In this document: in pieces, positions 40,311 through 49,205 of the stretch
How positions within the stretch are numbered: the first letter of the stretch is position 1
How the letters are laid out: the number at the start of each line of letters is the position of its first letter
Assembly (NCBI GenBank): GCA_002423895.1
Contig: DIOL01000016.1
Coordinates: forward strand, 1-52,105
DNA length: 52,105 nucleotides
Source: Bacteroidales bacterium UBA5515
GTDB lineage: Bacteria > Bacteroidota > Bacteroidia > Bacteroidales > P3
Direction: 5' to 3'
Made by a program: the position numbers and the translations under genes
Notes under the pieces: model-generated
Told to the model about the DNA's origin: nothing
What the model saw: the letters and a program-made list of their open reading frames with translations, nothing else
The model's database searches: none

Positions 40311-42281
40311 ATGGCAAAAGTTGTTTTTGATAAGGATGAATTAGTTAATCTGGGTTATTCTTTAGAAAGAGAAATACTTAGAGCAAGTCGAACAGGTGCT
40401 TATGCCAGCACAACACTTTGTTTCTGCAATACAAGAAAATATCATGGACTCCTGGTTGCACCACAACCTCAGATTGATGATGAATATCATGTTCTATTGT
40501 CTTCTTTTGATGAAACAATTATTCAGTATGATGTGCCATTCCATCTGGCTTTGCATCGCTATCCCAACGAAATTTACTGTCCAAAAGGACATAAGTATTT
40601 GATTAAATACGAAATATCCAAGATAGCCAAACATACCTATTCACTTGCCGACATAAAGCTTACAAAAGAATTTCTTTTGAGTAGAGATCAGGAAAGACTG
40701 ATTTTAAAATATAAGGTTGAGGAAAGCAACATGCCTTTCAAAATTCAATTCAATCCACTTTTGGCATTTCGACAAAGACACAAGCTTTCAAAAGCAAATG
40801 ATTCCGTTAACAAAGATTACAGGGAAGCTAAAAATGGAGCTTCATTCAAGTTATATCCGGAATACTCTCCGCTGTATATTCAATTCTCCAAGGATGATAT
40901 TCAATACATTCACAAACCCGACTGGAATTATAATCTTGAATACATAAAAGAATCAGAGCGAGGATATGAATGCAATGAAGACTTGTACATGCCAGGTTAT
41001 TTTGAAACCACTCTTAAGAAAGGCGATGTTTTATATGTAACTGTTTCATTGAATGAAATGGAACCAGAAGAAATTAAAAACCTGTTTACCAAGGAACTTA
41101 GAGGCAGAGAAGAAATCACAAATTATGAGGCTGAACTTAGAAGAGCAGCTAAAATGTTCTTTGTAGAAAAGGATGATAAGGTTGAGGTTATTGCTGGTTA
41201 TCCATGGTTTGGACGCTGGGGGAGAGATACATTTATTTCATTGCCAGGTCTGTGCATTGGCTTGAATGATATGAATCTCTTCAAGAAAGCCATTGATACA
41301 TTGATTGGAGATATGAGTCAGGGACTTTTCCCTAATATTGGTTCAGGCGAAAGGTCTGCTTACAATTCAGTTGATGCTCCAATGTGGTTTTTCTGGGCAT
41401 TGCAAAAATATACTGAATATACTGGAAAGAAAAAACAAGTCTGGAAAGAATATAAGGATGTTATGCAAAGCATTCTGAGAAATTACAGAGACGGTACAAA
41501 CCACAACATAAGGATGCTGGACAATTGCATGATATGGGCAGGAGAGGATGGAAAAGCACTGACATGGATGGATGCAGTTGTTGATGGAGTGCCCGTAACT
41601 CAGAGAAAAGGCATGTGTGTTGAAATAAACGCCCTGTGGTATAATGCAATCATGTTTTCATTGGAACTGGCTCAAGAATCAAACGATAAAGAATTCATGG
41701 AAGAATGGGAAGGAATTGCAGAAAGAATACCGGATGAATTTAAATCAACGTTCTGGAATAAGAATGTAGGCTGGCTTGCCGACTATGTTGATGGATACTA
41801 TAAAGACTATACCGTAAGACCAAACATGGTTATTGCAACCTCATTAAAATACAGATGTGTTTCAGATAAAATATGTCAGCTTGTTTTGGACAGAGTTGAG
41901 AAGGAACTCTTCACTCCATTCGGTTTGAGAACACTTAGTCCAACACACAGAGATTATCACGATGTATATGAAGGAAATCAGCAACAGAGAGACTTGGCCT
42001 ATCATCAGGGAACAGTCTGGACATGGCTTCTGGGACATTTTGTTGAAGGATATCTGAGGATATATGGAGACTGTGCTTTGGATATTGCTGAAAGAATTTA
42101 CAATGGATTCAGAATTCACATTAAGGATTATGGAGTAGGAGGAGTTGCGGAAATTTTTGATGGCAATCCGCCTCACAACTCAAAAGGTTCAATTTCTCAG
42201 GCATGGTCAGTTGCAGCAGTTCTCAGAATCAAACATATGATTGACATGTACAGGCAGGAAAAGGAAGGAGGTTTGAAATGA
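40311..42281 (+). CDS. Glycogen debranching enzyme (amylo-alpha-1,6-glucosidase)
   Basis: A 656-residue bacterial debranching enzyme: an N-terminal domain (1-240, LGYSLEREILRASRTGAYASTTLCFCNTRKYHGLLVAP) and an (alpha/alpha)6 GDE_C catalytic domain from about 270, with AGYPWFGRWGRDTFISLPGL, MDAVVDGVPVTQRKGMCVEINALWYNA, YHQGTVWTWLLGHFVEGY and EIFDGNPPHNSKGSISQAWSVAA. It removes alpha-1,6 branch glucose during glycogen breakdown in the cytoplasm. It overlaps the glycosyltransferase gene by 4 nt (ATGA) and heads the operon with a GT4 synthase and GH57 enzyme, an order I recall as conserved in Bacteroidota. The start was chosen downstream of the promoter at 40234-40265. Confidence 0.93.
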   Translation: MAKVVFDKDELVNLGYSLEREILRASRTGAYASTTLCFCNTRKYHGLLVAPQPQIDDEYHVLLSSFDETIIQYDVPFHLALHRYPNEIYCPKGHKYLIKYEISKIAKHTYSLADIKLTKEFLLSRDQERLILKYKVEESNMPFKIQFNPLLAFRQRHKLSKANDSVNKDYREAKNGASFKLYPEYSPLYIQFSKDDIQYIHKPDWNYNLEYIKESERGYECNEDLYMPGYFETTLKKGDVLYVTVSLNEMEPEEIKNLFTKELRGREEITNYEAELRRAAKMFFVEKDDKVEVIAGYPWFGRWGRDTFISLPGLCIGLNDMNLFKKAIDTLIGDMSQGLFPNIGSGERSAYNSVDAPMWFFWALQKYTEYTGKKKQVWKEYKDVMQSILRNYRDGTNHNIRMLDNCMIWAGEDGKALTWMDAVVDGVPVTQRKGMCVEINALWYNAIMFSLELAQESNDKEFMEEWEGIAERIPDEFKSTFWNKNVGWLADYVDGYYKDYTVRPNMVIATSLKYRCVSDKICQLVLDRVEKELFTPFGLRTLSPTHRDYHDVYEGNQQQRDLAYHQGTVWTWLLGHFVEGYLRIYGDCALDIAERIYNGFRIHIKDYGVGGVAEIFDGNPPHNSKGSISQAWSVAAVLRIKHMIDMYRQEKEGGLK

Positions 42282-43558
42282 GAGTTCTGATGTTTGGCTG
42301 GGAATATCCTCCTCACATTACTGGAGGTTTGGGAACAGCATGTTTTGGACTTACCAAGGCAATGGTTAATCAGGGCGATGAAGTAATTTTTATTGTTCCA
42401 AAAGCCTATGGAGATGAAAGCACTGAGGCGGCAAGAATTGTTAATGCTTCTGATGTGGTAATTGATTTGTCTTCCGATTATTATAAAGAATACTGGTCAA
42501 ATCTTTCCTATATTGAAGTAAACTCAAAGCTTATTCCCTATGTTGGAATGGACGATTATTACAATGTTATAAACAGAAGAGTTAAGGACAGAGAAGAAAC
42601 AGCTCATTTAAACAGTAAGAGAAAATACGAATTTACTGGCAAATACACATCATCTCTTATGGATGAGGTTGAAAAATATGCAATGGTTGCAGCTTCAATG
42701 GCCAGGGATTATGACTATGATATAATTCATGCTCACGACTGGCTGACCTACAAGGCAGGAATTGTTGCGAAAAACATTTCAGGAAAGAAGCTTGTAATTC
42801 ATGTTCATGCAACTGAGTTTGACCGTTCTGGAGAAAACATAAATCAGGCTGTTTTTGATATTGAGAAATATGGAATGGATAATGCCGACCATATTGTCTG
42901 CGTTTCCGACCTTACAAAGAACATTGTAATAACCCGTTATGGACAGAATCCTGACAAGGTAAGCACAATATATAATGGAGCCAATTCTTTGATATATAAG
43001 GATATTCAGGTTGAAAAGGCAGTTAAGGAAAAGGTTGTAACATTTCTTGGAAGAATAACTTTTCAGAAAGGACCCGATTATTTTATTGAAGCAGCAGCAA
43101 AGGTATTGAAATATGACAAGAACATACGTTTTGTTATGGCAGGTTCAGGCGACATGCTCAACAGAATGGTTGCACTTGTGGCAAAGAAAAGAATATCAAA
43201 GCATTTCCACTTTACAGGTTTTCTGAAAGGAGATGATGTAACAAAGATGTTTGCCCTCAGTGATGTTTATGTTATGCCTTCAGTAAGTGAACCTTTTGGA
43301 ATTTCACCTCTGGAGGCAATGAATGCAAATGTTCCAGTTGTAATATCCAAACAGTCGGGAGTTTCAGAAGTATTGAAATATGCCATCAAGGTTGATTTTT
43401 GGGATATTGATGCAATGGCAAATGCAATTTACTGTCTGGTACACTATCCAGCACTTTCAAAAATGTTTATCAAGAAAGGAAAAAAAGAAGTGGAAGAAAT
43501 ACGCTGGGAAGATTCAGCTAAGAAATTAAGAAATCTATATTATAAACTGTTAAGCTAA
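42278..43558 (+). CDS. GT4 glycosyltransferase, probable glycogen/starch synthase
   Basis: A 426-residue GT-B glycosyltransferase. The N-terminus MRVLMFGWEYPPHITGGLG carries the sugar-nucleotide Gly-rich loop typical of GT4/GT5 glycogen synthases. Further on are HAHDWLTYKAGIVAKN, the donor-domain VTFLGRITFQKGPDYFIEAAAKV, and the nucleotide-binding VMPSVSEPFGISPLEAMNANVPVVI (EPFGISPLE, with the E-x7-E motif). Placed between a debranching enzyme (4-nt overlap) and a GH57 enzyme (6-nt gap), it most likely extends alpha-1,4-glucan from a nucleotide sugar. UDP- versus ADP-glucose preference cannot be read from the sequence. Confidence 0.9.
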   Translation: MRVLMFGWEYPPHITGGLGTACFGLTKAMVNQGDEVIFIVPKAYGDESTEAARIVNASDVVIDLSSDYYKEYWSNLSYIEVNSKLIPYVGMDDYYNVINRRVKDREETAHLNSKRKYEFTGKYTSSLMDEVEKYAMVAASMARDYDYDIIHAHDWLTYKAGIVAKNISGKKLVIHVHATEFDRSGENINQAVFDIEKYGMDNADHIVCVSDLTKNIVITRYGQNPDKVSTIYNGANSLIYKDIQVEKAVKEKVVTFLGRITFQKGPDYFIEAAAKVLKYDKNIRFVMAGSGDMLNRMVALVAKKRISKHFHFTGFLKGDDVTKMFALSDVYVMPSVSEPFGISPLEAMNANVPVVISKQSGVSEVLKYAIKVDFWDIDAMANAIYCLVHYPALSKMFIKKGKKEVEEIRWEDSAKKLRNLYYKLLS

Positions 43559-43564
43559 AAAGTT

Positions 43565-44980
43565 ATGAAGTCAATTTGCTTTTATTTTCAGGTACATCAA
43601 CCTTTTAGACTGAGAAACTATCGTTTTTTCGATATAGGAAGAAATCATTCATATTTTGACGACATGCAAAATGCCTGGATATGTCGAAGAGTTGCCGACA
43701 AATGCTATTTGCCGACCAATAAGCTTATGCTTGAACTTATACGTCAGCACAGGGGAGCGTTTAAAATCAGCTATTCAATATCTGGAGTTGCACTTGACCA
43801 GTTTGAACAATTCACCCCTGAAGTAATAGATTCCTTTAAAGAACTTGCAAAAACTGGATATGTTGAGTTTTTGGCCGAAACATACACTCACTCACTGTCT
43901 GCTTTGAAATCAAAACAGGAATTCACCTCTCAGGTAAATATACACAGTCGTAAGATAGAGCAGCTCTTTGGACAAAAACCAAAAGTATTTCGTAACACTG
44001 AGCTTATTTATTCCGATACAATAGGGGAGATGGTAGCTGAAATGGGATTCAAGGCACAGCTTTCAGAAGGAGCAAAACATATTTTGGGATGGAGAAGTCC
44101 AAACTATGCCTATCAGCACCCGAGCAATAATGGATTAAAGCTATTGTTGAAGAACTTCCAGTTAAGTGATGATATAGCATTTCGTTTCTCTCAGCACACA
44201 TGGGATGGATATCCACTTACAACAGAAAAATATGTTGACTGGCTTAACCAGGTAGATAACCCTGAATGCATAAATCTGTTTATGGACTATGAAACCTTTG
44301 GAGAACACCAGTGGAAAGAAACTGGAATATTTGAATTTCTGAAACATTTGCCTTCAAGAGTTCTTTCACATTCTGACTATTCATTCAACACACCATCAGA
44401 ATTGGCAGATAATTTGAAACCCGTTGATAAAATTTATGTACCTTATCCAATGTCATGGGCAGATGAAGAAAGAGACCTGACTGCATGGCTGGGTAATGAC
44501 CTTCAGGATGATGCCTTTGACCAGATATATGAACTTGAAGAAAAAGTAAGAAAGATTGATGATTTAAACTTCTGGGTTGACTGGCGTTATCTTCAAACCT
44601 CCGACCATTTCTATTACATGTGTACTAAATGGTTCTCCGATGGAGATGTGCATAAATATTTTAACCACTATGACACTCCGTATGAGGCATATATGAATTA
44701 TGCAAATGTACTTTCTGACTTCAGAATTCGTTTAGATGATGCATTAGATATATCTTTGCTGCCTAAAATGGAGCATATGCTTTTTGAAAGGGAAGAAGAA
44801 AAGACTTCTGAAACCAAAAAACCGAAAAAAACTACAGTAAAGAAAACAGCAGCAAAAACAACTGCCAAAAAGACTGCAACAGCCACTAAGACAACTGCAA
44901 AGAAAACCTCAACAAAAGAAAAAACTGATTCAAAAACACCAAAAACAACCAAAACCAAAACAACAAAGAGTGACAAATAA
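43565..44980 (+). CDS. GH57 alpha-glucan-active enzyme with Lys/Thr/Ala-rich tail
   Basis: A 471-residue GH57-family protein: motif 1 FYFQVHQPFRLRNY, nucleophile Glu146 in FRNTELIYSD, and the proposed acid Asp241 in FMDYETFGEHQW, on a (beta/alpha)7-like barrel. Family members are alpha-amylases or 4-alpha-glucanotransferases; the operon suggests action on glycogen in the cytoplasm. Residues about 408-471 form an unusual tail of KKTAAKTTAKKTATATK-type repeats, strongly basic and like histone-H1/AlgP tails; it is probably disordered. The tail is encoded in the region overlapping the next gene by 11 nt. There is no signal peptide. Confidence 0.92.
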   Translation: MKSICFYFQVHQPFRLRNYRFFDIGRNHSYFDDMQNAWICRRVADKCYLPTNKLMLELIRQHRGAFKISYSISGVALDQFEQFTPEVIDSFKELAKTGYVEFLAETYTHSLSALKSKQEFTSQVNIHSRKIEQLFGQKPKVFRNTELIYSDTIGEMVAEMGFKAQLSEGAKHILGWRSPNYAYQHPSNNGLKLLLKNFQLSDDIAFRFSQHTWDGYPLTTEKYVDWLNQVDNPECINLFMDYETFGEHQWKETGIFEFLKHLPSRVLSHSDYSFNTPSELADNLKPVDKIYVPYPMSWADEERDLTAWLGNDLQDDAFDQIYELEEKVRKIDDLNFWVDWRYLQTSDHFYYMCTKWFSDGDVHKYFNHYDTPYEAYMNYANVLSDFRIRLDDALDISLLPKMEHMLFEREEEKTSETKKPKKTTVKKTAAKTTAKKTATATKTTAKKTSTKEKTDSKTPKTTKTKTTKSDK

Positions 44981-45917
44981 GGAGAAATACAGACAGCTTT
45001 GTAAAAGCAATACTGAAATAAACATATTCATGCAGGACTGGTGGCTTGATGCCCTTTGCGGTGAAAGCTGGGATGTTTTGCTTAAAGAGCAGGACAACAG
45101 GATTATTGCATCTCTGCCATATTTTATTCAAAAGAAGTACTGTTTCAAATCAATTCTCCCTCCTCACTTGACACCCATAAATGCACTTTGGATTTCCTAC
45201 GAAAATGGAATGAACCTCACAACACGCTACAGTTTTGAAATTGAGGTAATGGATTATTTTGCAAAAGAACTTGACAAGCTAAATTTAAGTTACTACTGCC
45301 AGAAGTTTCATTACAAAATAACCAATTGGCTTGGATTCTACTGGAATGGATTCCAACAGACAACCTACTACACTTACAGAATTGAAGACATAAGCGATTT
45401 GGAACAGGTTAATAGGAACATTAACTCCAGAAAAAGAAAACTGATTAGAAATACAATGGAGTCAATAATTGTTGATGAAGACATATCAAATGAGGATTTC
45501 TACAAGCTTCTCTCAATGAGCTTTGAACGTCAGCACAAAACACTTCCATACTCCTTTGAAACCTTTGAAAGAATGGAAAGAGCCTGTTCTGAAAGAGGAG
45601 TTAGCAAAAAACTTGTAGCAAAGGACAGACAAGGGAACAAATGTGCAGTAATGTATCTTGTATTCTCAAACAATGTATGTTACACCCTTGCCTCAGGAGC
45701 CGATCCAGTATACAGAGACAGCGGAGCAATGGCGCTTTTGAATTGGAAATCAATTGAAACAGCCAGCCTTATGCAGATGAAAGAAATTGACTTTACTGGA
45801 AGCATGATGCAAAATGTTGAAAAATTCCTCAGATTTTATGGAGCCAAACAAACCCCATACTTCCTGATTGAAAAGCATTATTCAAAACTCTATTCCCATC
45901 TTAAAAAAATCAGATAA
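44970..45917 (+). CDS. FemAB/GNAT-like acyltransferase domain protein
   Basis: A 315-residue protein resembling the Acetyltransf_6/FemAB-like branch of the GNAT superfamily: IFMQDWWLDALCGESWDVLL, SILPPHLTPINALWI, NINSRKRKLIRNT, LLSMSFERQHKTLPYS, and the late catalytic-core-like YTLASGADPVYRDSGAMALLNWKSIETA and IDFTGSMMQNVEKFLRFYGAKQTPYF. The substrate is unknown (peptidoglycan or polysaccharide precursors are possible). The start used is GTG at 44970, overlapping the GH57 gene by 11 nt; the first in-frame ATG would remove the conserved-looking KYRQLCKSN...IFMQDWW beginning. RlmH follows after 14 nt. Confidence 0.8.
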   Translation: MTNKEKYRQLCKSNTEINIFMQDWWLDALCGESWDVLLKEQDNRIIASLPYFIQKKYCFKSILPPHLTPINALWISYENGMNLTTRYSFEIEVMDYFAKELDKLNLSYYCQKFHYKITNWLGFYWNGFQQTTYYTYRIEDISDLEQVNRNINSRKRKLIRNTMESIIVDEDISNEDFYKLLSMSFERQHKTLPYSFETFERMERACSERGVSKKLVAKDRQGNKCAVMYLVFSNNVCYTLASGADPVYRDSGAMALLNWKSIETASLMQMKEIDFTGSMMQNVEKFLRFYGAKQTPYFLIEKHYSKLYSHLKKIR

Positions 45918-45931
45918 CTCATATTTACTCA

Positions 45932-46405
45932 ATGAACATTAAACTTATACTTGTAGGCAAAACAGAAGAGAAATATCTTCAGGAAGGAATTGAAATATAC
46001 GAAAAACGCCTTAAGAACTACATCAATTTTGAAACAATAGTAATTCCCTCACTAAAAGACACAAAAAACCTCAGCCCTCAAACAGTTAAGGAAAAAGAAG
46101 GAGAGTTAATCCTTAAACAAGTATCCAAATTTGACAAGATTATTCTCTTTGATGAAAAAGGCATGGAGTTCACCTCTATGGACTATTCAGCCTATCTTCA
46201 AAAACATATGAATGCAGGAGTTAAAAACCTTTGTTTTGTTGTAGGAGGAGCCTTTGGATTTTCAGATGAGGTTTACAAACGTGCAGAACAGAAAGTAGCA
46301 CTTTCAAAAATGACATTCTCACATCAAATGATAAGGCTTCTTATAGTAGAACAAATCTACCGAGCATTCACAATCCTGAAAAACGAGCCCTATCATAATC
46401 AATAA
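45932..46405 (+). CDS. rlmH: 23S rRNA (pseudouridine-1915-N3)-methyltransferase RlmH
   Basis: A 157-residue SPOUT methyltransferase: MNIKLILVGKTEEKYLQEGIEIYEKRLKNY at the N-terminus, LFDEKGMEFTSMDYSAYLQKHM, the trefoil-knot SAM site FVVGGAFGFSDEVYKRA, and the C-terminal SHQMIRLLIVEQIYRAFTILKNEPYH. It methylates pseudouridine 1915 in helix 69 of 23S rRNA. Length and all conserved stretches are normal. It is the last gene of the glycogen-side transcript. The 57-nt gap to the convergent histidine kinase gene is filled with AAAAGCTAAAAG/AAAAGGT short repeats and has no clear terminator. Confidence 0.97.
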   Translation: MNIKLILVGKTEEKYLQEGIEIYEKRLKNYINFETIVIPSLKDTKNLSPQTVKEKEGELILKQVSKFDKIILFDEKGMEFTSMDYSAYLQKHMNAGVKNLCFVVGGAFGFSDEVYKRAEQKVALSKMTFSHQMIRLLIVEQIYRAFTILKNEPYHNQ

Positions 46406-46462
46406 GTGAAAAGCTAAAAGCTAAGAGTGAAAAGTAAAAGGTAAAAGGTAAAAGTTCTTTTC

Positions 46463-48958
46463 TTAGTTGGGTAGGGAGAAGATAAATTTACTTCCTTTAC
46501 CTTCCTCGCTTTCTATCCAAATTTTTCCGTTTTGTTTTAGAACTAATTCATTGCAAATAAGAAGTCCAAATCCAGTTCCTTTTTCGCCCATTGTTCCTTC
46601 TTTGCTTTGAGTATTGTTAGGTAGGAATATATCATCAACTTCTTTCTCACTCATTCCAACACCAAAATCTTCAACATAAATAATTGTTTCGTTATCTTTT
46701 TTCTCAGAGTTAATAATAATCTTACCACCAACTTTGCTATACTTTATTGCATTGGAAATTAGATTTCTAATTATTGTTTTTGTCATATTTATATCCGCAT
46801 TGATAATTAAATCACTTGGGATTTTGTTTTCAATGGTTATAAGTTTGTTTTGAGCAATTGGCATTAATGATTTAGATATGCTTTCAACTATTTGGTAAGG
46901 CTTAATTTGAATAGGTGTAGCCTTTAGTTTGCCAGATTGAACTTTAAGCCATAGTAGAATTTCTTCCATTAGTTCAAATGTTTTAATTGAGCTGTCATTA
47001 ATTATTGAACAGTATTCTTTTATTGTTTCATCATCAATATCTTCATAATTAGTTAGTATGAACTCAGAAAAGCCCATAATTGAGTTAAGTGGATTCTTTA
47101 AATCGTGAGCAAGAATTCTAATGAAATTATCTTTATCTGTGTTTAATCTCTTTAGTTCTGTGTTATAATCCAAAAGTTTTCTTTCATTCTCTTTTCTTTC
47201 AGTTATATCAATAAAAGTAACAACCCCACCAACAATTTTCCCATCAACAATTTGTGGATGGGAAAAACAAACAACAGGTATACAGGTATTATCTTTTTTC
47301 CAAAATACTTCATCTTCAGTGTTAACTTCAATGCCTTCTTCAGTTGCTAATCTTAATTTACAATCTTCTTGAGGCATTTTTGAACCATCTTTATAGGAGT
47401 GGTGAATTAAGTCGTGAATATTCTTTCCTATAAATTCATCTTCTGAACTATAACCCAATATTTTCAAACAAGCATGATTAACCATAGTACAATTACCATC
47501 TAAATCCATGCCATAAATACCTTCAGCAGTTGAGTTTAGAAGAAGATTGATCATATTAGTTTTATTTTGAATATTAATTTTCTCTTCAGCAAGCTCAGAA
47601 ATATCTCTTGAAATACCTATAATCCCAATTACTTCATCTTTATCATTGAAAATAGGCCATTTGCTTGTTTGTAAATAAATATTTTTTCCTTTACTATTAA
47701 CATGTCTTATTATCTTTCCAATTATTGATTCTCCTGTTGATTTTATTACAGCATCATCTTTAATGTATTCATCAATTGTGCCTGCAGGTAAAATATCAGT
47801 AACTACTTCTCCGACAAGATTCTTCCAAGTTGTTTTTCTGTTAAGAAGAGCAAAACTTTGAGAACAAAATAATACCTTTTCTTCTTTATCTATAAAGTAA
47901 ATATAGTCTGATATATTATTTAGGAAAGTTGAGAAATACTGATTGAAAATGCGAAGCTCTTCAGTTTTTTTCTTATCTTGAGTTATATCATGTAAGGTTA
48001 AATAAACTCCATATCCCTTAATATTAAATAATTCGGAGTTAATAATAATCCATTTTATACCATCATTGGTTTGAAAACCTATCTCGATGTTTTTGTATGG
48101 TAAGCCAGTGTCTAAAGATTTTTTTCCAGGACATTCAGCTTTAGGCATAGGAGTTAAATCGGGGTAAAAATACTTAAAATCAGTAGTATGAAGATTGATG
48201 CTAAGGAAAAATTCACGACTAAAACCAAATAATTTTATTGCAGCATCATTACAATCAATAACATTTCCTTCCTCATCACTAACAATTACAGCTTCACTAA
48301 GTGATTGAAAGATTTTCATATATTTAGTCTTACTATCTTCAACTTGTTGTAAAACATTTTGATAAGCATGATTCAAATTGTTAAGTTGATCGTTGTTTGT
48401 CTCTAATTTATTAAACAATATCGAAACGTAATCGTAGAAAATACTAATGGAGAAAATCAAAATAAACGAAGTAACAACTAAAGTGAAAAATGCTGAAATC
48501 CAATTGTTAAGACTTTCATTAAATGCATTAAAGTCAATATCTCTAATTATATATCCTTCATAATATAGACTTTGAATAATAATAAAAGAAAGAATTGCAA
48601 TAATTGAATATATAACACCTAATCTCTTACCATAGAAGAGAGTAATAAGAGCAACTCCAATAACACTTAGAAAATATCCACCCGATATCCCAAAGAAATA
48701 AACACCCAGAATGCCAGCTAAAACAAATAAAGAAGAAACAATATTTGCTTTAACGAAAGTGTTTATTTTGTTGCGAAATAAAAATATTATGGCAATTGCT
48801 CCAAATTCAATAAAATGTATTGAGAACGTGTGACTGACTTTAAAGGAGTACATTAGAGATACAATAAAGATAGGTGTTGCTAACACTAAAAGTGCCAATA
48901 AGGAATAGTTTATAAGTCTATTCTTTACATTTTTAATTTCATTTTTTAAGTTAATCAT
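46463..48958 (-). CDS. Membrane PAS-domain sensor histidine kinase
   Basis: An 831-residue kinase. Residues about 14-190 hold five to six membrane helices. Three PAS domains follow: KIFQSLSEAVIVSDEEGNVIDC, FSTFLNNISDYIYFIDKEEKV and INLLLNSTAEGIYGMDLDGNC...VTFIDITERK. The H-box is ILAHDLKNPLNSIMGFSEF (His618), and the ATPase boxes are NLISNAIKYSKVGGKI (N), DFGVGMSEKEVD (G1) and GEKGTGFGLLICNEL (G2). The start is the ATG at 48958, because the -7 box TACTTTTG at 49029-49022 covers an upstream in-frame ATG at 49024. It ends IWIESEEGKGSKFIFSLPN with no receiver domain and no neighbouring response regulator. The input signal is unknown. Confidence 0.93.
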   Translation of the reverse strand: MINLKNEIKNVKNRLINYSLLALLVLATPIFIVSLMYSFKVSHTFSIHFIEFGAIAIIFLFRNKINTFVKANIVSSLFVLAGILGVYFFGISGGYFLSVIGVALITLFYGKRLGVIYSIIAILSFIIIQSLYYEGYIIRDIDFNAFNESLNNWISAFFTLVVTSFILIFSISIFYDYVSILFNKLETNNDQLNNLNHAYQNVLQQVEDSKTKYMKIFQSLSEAVIVSDEEGNVIDCNDAAIKLFGFSREFFLSINLHTTDFKYFYPDLTPMPKAECPGKKSLDTGLPYKNIEIGFQTNDGIKWIIINSELFNIKGYGVYLTLHDITQDKKKTEELRIFNQYFSTFLNNISDYIYFIDKEEKVLFCSQSFALLNRKTTWKNLVGEVVTDILPAGTIDEYIKDDAVIKSTGESIIGKIIRHVNSKGKNIYLQTSKWPIFNDKDEVIGIIGISRDISELAEEKINIQNKTNMINLLLNSTAEGIYGMDLDGNCTMVNHACLKILGYSSEDEFIGKNIHDLIHHSYKDGSKMPQEDCKLRLATEEGIEVNTEDEVFWKKDNTCIPVVCFSHPQIVDGKIVGGVVTFIDITERKENERKLLDYNTELKRLNTDKDNFIRILAHDLKNPLNSIMGFSEFILTNYEDIDDETIKEYCSIINDSSIKTFELMEEILLWLKVQSGKLKATPIQIKPYQIVESISKSLMPIAQNKLITIENKIPSDLIINADINMTKTIIRNLISNAIKYSKVGGKIIINSEKKDNETIIYVEDFGVGMSEKEVDDIFLPNNTQSKEGTMGEKGTGFGLLICNELVLKQNGKIWIESEEGKGSKFIFSLPN

Positions 48959-49021
48959 GTTTTGTGAGGTTTTAGATTGTAATATAAGTATGTTAAGAAA
49001 ATTATGTATTCTATAATTAAG

Positions 49022-49029
49022 CAAAAGTA
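49022..49029 (-). promoter_or_regulatory. Promoter -7 box for the histidine kinase gene
   Basis: The minus strand reads TACTTTTG followed by CTTAAT, matching TAnnTTTG. It supports the shorter start at 48958 with a leader of about 55 nt. Confidence 0.55.
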
Positions 49030-49205
49030 ATAATTTTGAATGAAAAAATCAAGTATTAAGGAAAATAAATATAGAATAAGTTTTTAAAATCTGACTTTTA
49101 ATGTGTTTCTGGAAAAAAATCTAAAAAGAAAAATATGACTATATCTTATACTTTTTATTGTGGAATTAATTTAATGAAAACTAAATGTTTCCTTTTGTTT
49201 GCTTG

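Noticed and set aside
44698..44976. Hydrophobic 92-codon frame on the minus strand
   Set aside because: It is the mirror of the Lys/Thr/Ala-rich tail of the GH57 gene; Val/Phe runs arise from complementing AAA/ACA codons.
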